NCBI GenBank assembly: GCA_947561395.2
Contig: OX387182.1
Span: 44,571,949-44,635,948, forward strand
Direction: 5' to 3'
Origin: Buxus sempervirens
Lineage: Eukaryota > Streptophyta > Magnoliopsida > Buxales > Buxaceae
Length of the DNA: 64,000 nt
Part shown: positions 58,156 through 64,000 of the stretch, in pieces
How the letters are laid out: every line of letters starts with the position of its first letter
Numbering within the stretch: the first letter of the stretch is position 1
Notes under the pieces: generated by a model
Told to the model about the DNA's origin: nothing
Databases searched by the model: none
Seen by the model: the letters and a program-made list of their open reading frames with translations, nothing else
Position numbers and translations under genes: made by a program

Positions 58156-59010
58156 AGGTTCTCTTTCCTTGCCTAAAACGGCTAAAATAGATCAGCTTGA
58201 CCCCAGGTTCTCTTCCCTTGCCAAATCGCTAAAATAGATCTGTTTTCAGAAGAAAAAAAAATAAGATTCTCTCTCCCAGTTGCCTACGGGTAGCTAAAAG
58301 AGATTCGGTCACTAGGGTTCTCTTTCCGAGTTGCTTCCGAGCGACTAAAATAGATCAGTTTTCAAAATTCTTAGGGTTCTCTCTCCCAGTTACCTGCGGG
58401 TAGCTAAAATAGATCCGGTCACTAGGGTTCTCTCCCCCAGTCGCTTCCGAGCGACTAAAATAGATCAGTTTTCAAAATTCTTAGGGTTCTCTCTCCCAGT
58501 TACCTGCGGGTAGCTAAAATAGATTCGGTCATTAGGGTTCTCTTCCCCGATCAGTCTTCAGAAAAATAGGGTTCTCTTCCCCGGTCATCCTAGGATGGCC
58601 AAAATAGACCAGTTAATTCATTAAGGTTCTCTTCCCTTGTTACCTACGGGTAGCTAAAATAGACCAGTTAATTCATTCAGGTTCTCTTCCCTTGTTACCT
58701 GCGGGTAGCTAAAATAGATCAGTTAATTCATTCAGGTTCTTTTCCCTTGTTACCTGCGGGTAGCTAAAATAGATCAGTTAATTCATTCAGGTTCTCTTCC
58801 CTTGTTACCTACGGGTAGCTAAAATAGATCAGTCTTCAAATTCATTCAGGTTCTCTTCCCTTGTTACCTACGGGTAGCTAAAATAGATCAGTCTTCAAAT
58901 TCATTCCGGTTCTCTCCCCTTGTTACCTACAGGTAGCTAAAATAGATTAGTTGATTCAAAACTAGGTTCTCTTCCCTTGTTGCCTTAGGGTAGCTAAAAT
59001 AGATCAGTTA
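58156..59010 (+). repeat. 40-70-bp tandem repeat, about fifteen copies
   Basis: Consensus GGTTCTCTTCCCTTGTTACC plus TACGGGTAGCTAAAATAGATCAG. Copies vary in length and diverge more at the 5' end of the array. The second array between ORF1 and gag. Confidence 0.92.
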
Positions 59011-59102
59011 GTCAAAGCATATCAGAAAACAAAAAAATAAATGAATTCAATCAAATAAAGTTGTGTAAACAGTTTATGTAAAATTGCACTAATGCCGGCT
59101 AA

Positions 59103-60677
59103 TTGTTCCATCAGGTACCAAAAATTGCTTTCAGAAGTCCGTATCTGTTAAGATCAAGGAGAAGGCTCGATATGGAACAGCAAGGGGAACAGACGCCGCC
59201 AGGGCAACATCCGGCAGAGTCCAGCCATGCCCAGGTAGTCAATGAGATGCAGCAGAAAATGGACAGCATGATTTCCATCATCCAGGAGCTGATGACAGAA
59301 CTGAGAGAGTTAAGACAGGGCCCACCAGGGGTACCGGTCACCTAGCAGCCGCAGCCACAGTTCCCGCCACAAGCAGAAGCAGTGCCACCGCCGCGCCCAG
59401 TAAATCCCCCTCCCCTAGCACCTCCACCACCACCGGTAGCGCCATTTCATGTGGCACAACAAGATCAATTTCTGCCTATCCATCTGGGACAGGGTGATGA
59501 GGACTGGTATAGAACCCAGGAAGCACAGTTTGAGGAGAAGCTGATAGCAGTAAGGGAGGAGAACAAAACGGAAATGGCCGCCCTGAAGGAGCAACTCAAG
59601 CAGCTCCAACCCAGCATGGTGCAAAGTGAGGCTACCCTGGAAAGCCTCTGTTTCTTTTCAGACATCCAACTCCCGGCTAAGTTTAAATGCCCTGAGTTGC
59701 ACCAATTTGACGACACCGGCTGCCCGCTGAACCATCTAAGGTCGTACTCAGGCGACATGTGCCAGTACGCCAAGGAAGAGCGAATCATGGTGCAATTCTT
59801 CCAGAAGTCGTTAACGGGGGCAACCTATTCCTGGTTCCTGAGTTTGGACAAGGCTAAAATAAAGACATGGAATGACCTGGCAGCGGTCTTCATCCAGCAG
59901 TATCGCCTAAATAGTCAGATCGTACAGACTAGGGCAGAACTACAAAGGTTGACCAAGAAGAGCCCAGAGTCGGTGAGAGAATATGCCAAACGCTGGAAGG
60001 AGTTGGCAACACTGGTACGGCCGCCACTATTGGAACAGGAGATGACATCTCTGTTTATCACATCGTTGGGACAGCCATTCTTCACTTTGCTGCTGGGGCA
60101 AAGTACGTCGAACTTCAATGACCTGATCTTGACCGTGGATCGGATTGAAGATGCAGTGAGGGCCGGGAAGATAGACGGCAGTGGGCAGAGTTCTGCACCC
60201 AGAAGGCCAGTATCAGGGCAGGCTAGCAGAAACCAAGGGCAAGAGCCCAAGAGACAAGAACAGCAGGCGGTCAACTATGTACACCCCGCACAACCCCACC
60301 ATTTCTCTCAAAGACCAGAGGCAGTGGCACCTCAAGGGACCGGGCAAGCAGCTTACCAAGGGGCAAGAAGGACGAGAGAAGAGATGGAGGCCAGGATGAA
60401 ACGGGTTTTCACTCCACTCCCGTATGCGCCAGCATAGTTGTTGCCTACCTTGCTGAAGAGGGGGTATGTACAAATCAAACCTCCGAATCCTCGCCTGGTC
60501 AATGCCCGGAGCTATAATGCAGCTGAGCGATGCGAGTACCACTCCGGTGCTCCAGGGCACCACACCAATCGGTGCTGGGACCTGAGGCACGACATCCAGG
60601 ACCTGATTGACAGTAAATGCATCACGGTGGACCCTCCAGCACCACCTGCTCAGACTCCACTCCGGCAACCGGTGTGA
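59103..60677 (+). CDS. gag region of the Ogre-type element
   Basis: A retrotransposon gag domain is clear: CPELHQFDDTGCPLNHLRSY, MVQFFQKSLTGATYSWFLSL, TWNDLAAVFIQQY, SVREYAKRWKELA and FNDLILTVDRIEDA. An N-terminal proline-rich segment with a coiled-coil-like stretch precedes it. A C-terminal CEYHSGAPGHHTNRCWDLRH is a C-x2-H...H...C zinc-knuckle-like motif. The protein would form the element's particle and bind its RNA. The region looks broken by about two interruptions; it is treated as a fossil. Confidence 0.85.
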
Positions 60678-60725
60678 CTACCAATCCGCTCCCAGACCAT
60701 TCAAAGGCCTCCACTAGCAGGGCAG

Positions 60726-62994
60726 TGTAGACACCCCAAATTGCACAAACAATCATCAAAAATCATTATCTCCTGGAAAGCCAGCATAGAATTTGAAGAA
60801 AATAAACTTTTACCTGTATCCGGATACTCAATCCGGATACAAGTACTCTTTCCCGTATCCGGATACTCATACCGGATACATGTGGGCCTTAGCGTATCCG
60901 GTACCATGTACCGGATACCTTAAGGCCCTTTGTTATCCGGCCTGATATACCGGATACCTTAAGTTTGCTCAAAATTAGGGTTTTCCGAGGGCTTTTCACT
61001 TTTACCATCATGTCCTTCATTAAATGAGGGGAAATCTCGGAAATGACCTTAGGGTTTAGGTTGGAGGGGTTCTAGACATTAAGTTGTGTCTACCAATGAC
61101 CTTAGCCCTTGCCTATAAATAGGAGCCTCCTCCTTGAGCAAATGGCACACAACTCTTGTTTTGAATTCTCGCAAAGAAGAACTCCAAGAGAAGAAGAAAA
61201 CCGCTGTGGAATCGCCTCCAGAACTCAGGTAAGCCTCAACTTTTCTTTTTATTTTCTGTCTTTACATTCCTAGATCTAGATCTCTTCTTCTACCTTTCTG
61301 TAGTGTAAAGCCTTGTTTGTATGTGTGGAAATCCTTCCCCGGCTCAAAGTATCTCAAGACTCCCCTAGCCGTAAAACGTGAAGGCGGATCTAGGAGAAAC
61401 GAGACTGGGGATTGACCCTAGTGCTAGAACCTATGTAGCATAAGGCCTTTTTGATTGATTGTAAACCGTTCCATATTCAAAGTACCCTTGATTATCTTAA
61501 AGAGAACAGAGGGAAACGATAATGGAACGGAACCCTAGGCTATGCTAGAACCTATTTTGTTGAATCTATATGCATGTGTATTAATCTTGCTTGGTTTTTC
61601 ACTTTTGCACACATATTACACTTTTTTGGCGGGATAGGCTCATATTTGGGGTTTATTGCATTTATTGTGATAAAACTCAAATAAATGGCCTCAATCAAAT
61701 TCTGGAGTGTTTTTAAATGTTTTTTAAAGGTTTTGGATTCATCTCACACGAATCACACACTTTTTGTCAATTTTCGGATTTGGATTTCTTCAAAAGTGGC
61801 TTAGCTTGACAGCACCTGTACCCTTACTTCGGACATCCGTAACTTCATCATCCGGATGAATTTTGGGGCGATTCCAGAACCATGGAAAAGGTGAGGCTGT
61901 CTAGTTTATGTCCACCAAATTTCACAAATTTCTATCTAGCGGATTTTTGACACCTCTCTGTCGAAGTTAAGTGGACAGTTCAGGTTCAAATACAGAACTT
62001 GTCACTTCGACGGACCGCCATGTGTTCGTTTTAAGTCCGATTCGAGTGATTTTTGTTTCTGAGTACTCCTTTATGAGTCTATTTTTAAATCCAGTTGGTT
62101 TCATAATTTTTGGATTCCATTTGAATTATTGGTAGCCGATTTACTCAAAACTGCTCATTTGCATTTTTCTGGGTAAATCTGTGATCTTCGGGGCCTGTTC
62201 GGGAGACCACCCAAGGCACGTCCAAAGGGATTTTTGTATGAGGCTAGTTTCTCTGGAAAGATGGCCATACAGACTTCAATCACACCAAATTTCACGGATT
62301 TCTATGTAGTGGATTTTTCTAGACAATTTTCCAAAGTTGCCCACTTACCACTTTTAAAAATCCCCAGCAGCAACTTCAAAGGAGCATAACTCCTAGGTTT
62401 TTTATTGGAATGAAGTGAAATTTTGCATGAGACCCTTATTTACTATAATCTTTCAAATGGATTTGGTTTGATTTGATTTAAAATTGTATTTGAATGATTT
62501 CAAGACAAATGGCATACTTTTTACCAAACTTCCCGGATTTGATTTAACTTGGTTTTGAGCAACTTGTGCTTTGATTTCCACCTCTTTAATGTTCCAGAAA
62601 TGATATTGACATAAAAGGAGAACCCAAAATTCATTTGGATTTTCATGTGAAAATATCATACATTAATCCTTTTTCAAGGTTTTCTATGATTTTAGCAAGC
62701 TTTCTATTTTTTGCATGAACATGCACTTGGCAACCACTTCGTGTGGATGAATGGGGGTGCCTAACACCTTCCCCCGTTCATAATCTAATCCCCTTACCCA
62801 TCTCTGGATTTGATTTTCAAGTAGGATTATTTTTATCCTAGAATGCTTCTTTTTTCACTTTTTGCTTATTTTGAACTCTTTGGTGTCCATTCTCACCCCA
62901 AAATCATGAATGGTGGCGACTCTCCCATTTTTGCGATGAGCCCGTGTGTTGACGGAGGGATGATCACTCTGGTGATTTTTTCCCATGTCTCACA
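60726..62994 (+). repeat. 5' LTR of the second Ogre-type element, 2.27 kb
   Basis: Begins TGTAGACACCCCAAATTGCA and ends CCATGTCTCACA, matching the solo LTR at 36582-38990 at both ends. TATCCGG/CCGGATA motifs fill 60815-60960; GCCTATAAATAGGAGCC (near 61111) is the probable TATA. The leader carries AAGAAGAACTCC and a donor-like CAGGTAAGCC (61227). Confidence 0.86.
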
Positions 62995-62996
62995 AC

Positions 62997-63015
62997 TGGC
63001 GACTCTGCTGGGGAC
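62997..63015 (+). promoter_or_regulatory. primer-binding site of the second Ogre-type element
   Basis: TGGCGACTCTGCTGGGGAC, differing from the 54242 site at two positions. A partial copy (TGGCGACTC) lies 83 bases upstream, inside the LTR, at 62914-62922. Confidence 0.82.
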
Positions 63016-64000
63016 TTGTGGATTTAAGCTTTTTTTTGTATGTTCATGCTTTTTCTTTACTTTTTGAATGCTTGCTATTTTGTTTACTTTATTTGTGTAT
63101 ATTCTTGTATTTCAAATCAGATTGGGATGCTTTTGAATTTTATATGGATCAAGTCATGTATGTTTTGATTGATGTTGCCTAAAGATTGATTTAAGAGAAG
63201 CCTATCTTGAAGCATGATTTTGATGCATTTGGTGATAACATGCTCTAATTTGGATTTTGAATACCATGGTTTGAACATGAGAATTAGAAGCATGAAATCT
63301 AGGAGTTCAGAATTTTTGGGGTATTCAAACATGATTCCCATAAAGCATGCTTTTTTGTGCTTAAAAATTTTTGTTATGCTATGCCTTTGATTTGGGGTAT
63401 AGGGGGATTTGATTTGAGCATGAAAACCAAGAGCATGAAATCTGGAATTTTAGTGCACATTGTAGATTTTTTTTAGCATGTTCACCAATATAGCATGTCA
63501 AGTAGTTGCTAAACTTTTAGGCATTAATTTGGGGTATAAGGGATGCACTTTTGAGCATGAAAATTCTGGAAATTTCAGTGCATATTTGGGGGTTTTCAAG
63601 CATGTTTAAATCATCAAAACCTTTCTTGTATCATGCCAAGTAAGTGCTAAAATTTTAGGCTTCAATTTGGGGTAAATGGTACACTTTGAGCATGAAAAAG
63701 GCATGAAAATCTGGAATTTTAGGGAATGCTTTTGGGTCAAGCATGCTTCCATGGTTTAGTTGTTGTTTGTACAAATGACATGTTTTGTATAACACTTTTT
63801 GGGCATGTAATATTTTTTGGGCATATTTGGTTACTTTGGTGCTTGCTTGCTTGTATTTAGCTTCATTATCTTTGTCATTAGTACCTTGGCTTGAAATTGA
63901 ATGCATGGCTACGAAAAAGAGTGGCAAAGGGCTGGGACGTTGTGAATGTTACCACAATTTAAAATTGCACTTGAGCACTTGAAACAATTTGCACAGCCTA
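63016..64000 (+). other. leader of the second Ogre-type element with diverged repeats
   Basis: From about 63230 to 63730 a loosely conserved block recurs about every 120 bases (GAGCATGAAAA, TCTGGAATTTTAGTGCATA, GCTAAAATTTTAGGC, AATTTGGGGTA). No gene is visible. Confidence 0.55.

Larger units (their letters stand above)
51080..60725 (+). mobile_element. Ogre/Tat-type Ty3/Gypsy element, 5' part, interrupted by a second element
   Basis: Parts in order: 5' LTR (51080-54238), PBS (54242-54260), long leader, ORF1 (to 57232), two tandem-repeat zones (57582-59010) and a gag region (59103-60677). An extra ORF before gag and tandem repeats are hallmarks of plant Ogre elements. The element is cut at 60726 by insertion of another Ogre-type element, so pol and the 3' LTR are not seen. 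It looks broken by roughly two to four lesions but of modest age, since long frames persist. A left TSD candidate is CTATG. Confidence 0.87.
60726..64000 (+). mobile_element. second Ogre-type element (TGTAGACACCCC family), continues past the window
   Basis: A 5' LTR (60726-62994), two-base spacer, PBS (62997-63015) and the start of a leader with diverged repeats. It is inserted into the first Ogre-type element just after gag; the left flank is GGCAG. No coding region is reached before the window ends, so its condition cannot be judged. Confidence 0.83.

Overview
The window is repeat-dominated nuclear DNA from a flowering plant, probably a woody dicot or magnoliid (the clade is inference). Evidence: one intron-containing plant gene, plant L1-type LINEs carrying an RNase H domain, hAT and Helitron-like small elements, and large Ty3/Gypsy LTRs, several bearing Tat/Ogre hallmarks (a TGGCGACTCxxCTGGGGAC primer-binding site, an extra plant-mobile-domain-like ORF before gag, tandem repeats between ORF1 and gag).

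Layout. 1-6.4 kb: AT-rich DNA with a Helitron-like end, LTR remnants and a hAT remnant that keeps the transposase C-terminus. 6.39-11.29 kb: a 4.9-kb minus-strand L1 LINE bounded by a 16-bp target-site duplication (TSD). 12.2-13.6 kb: a non-autonomous hAT element. 13.95-14.5 kb: a 5'-truncated LINE tail with an 18-bp TSD. 15.1-18.3 kb, minus strand: the only clear host gene, a four-exon family 14 glycosyltransferase (400 aa) whose splice sites all resolve to GT-AG. 18.8-19.9 kb: small Helitron-like elements and a hAT-like MITE with an 8-bp TSD.

20.48-34.58 kb is a nest of solo LTRs: an outer LTR (TSD CCAAT) holds a hAT MITE, a 1.1-kb LTR-like insertion and a second solo LTR (TSD GAGGC), which in turn holds a third solo LTR inside its minisatellite (TSD GTACG) and a minus-strand LTR. 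34.97-40.0 kb is another solo LTR (TSD CATAT) with a solo LTR inside it (TSD CTGGC). 42.9-48.1 kb holds minus-strand LTRs and a 1-kb LTR-like insertion rich in hairpins. 49.9-51.1 kb is an intact 401-codon transposon-type ORF. From 51.08 kb an Ogre-type element (5' LTR, PBS, ORF1, tandem arrays, gag) is interrupted at 60.73 kb by a second Ogre-type element that runs off the window.

Three non-gene patterns stand out. (1) The LTR-like insertion at 44.6-45.6 kb carries about ten hairpins in 440 bp, most with one nearly invariant six-base loop (AATCCA/AGTCCA) but different, compensating stems. (2) Nearly every large LTR carries its own short self-complementary motif array (TATCCGG, ACCGCA, CGCCTAGGCG, TCGCGA, TTCGAA and others) at or upstream of its promoter. 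The motif does not follow LTR family: TATCCGG and ACCGCA each occur in two families distinguished by their ends. (3) The Ogre-type LTRs repeat the first nine bases of their own primer-binding site inside U5. These patterns may reflect element-specific recognition in cis; that interpretation is inference.
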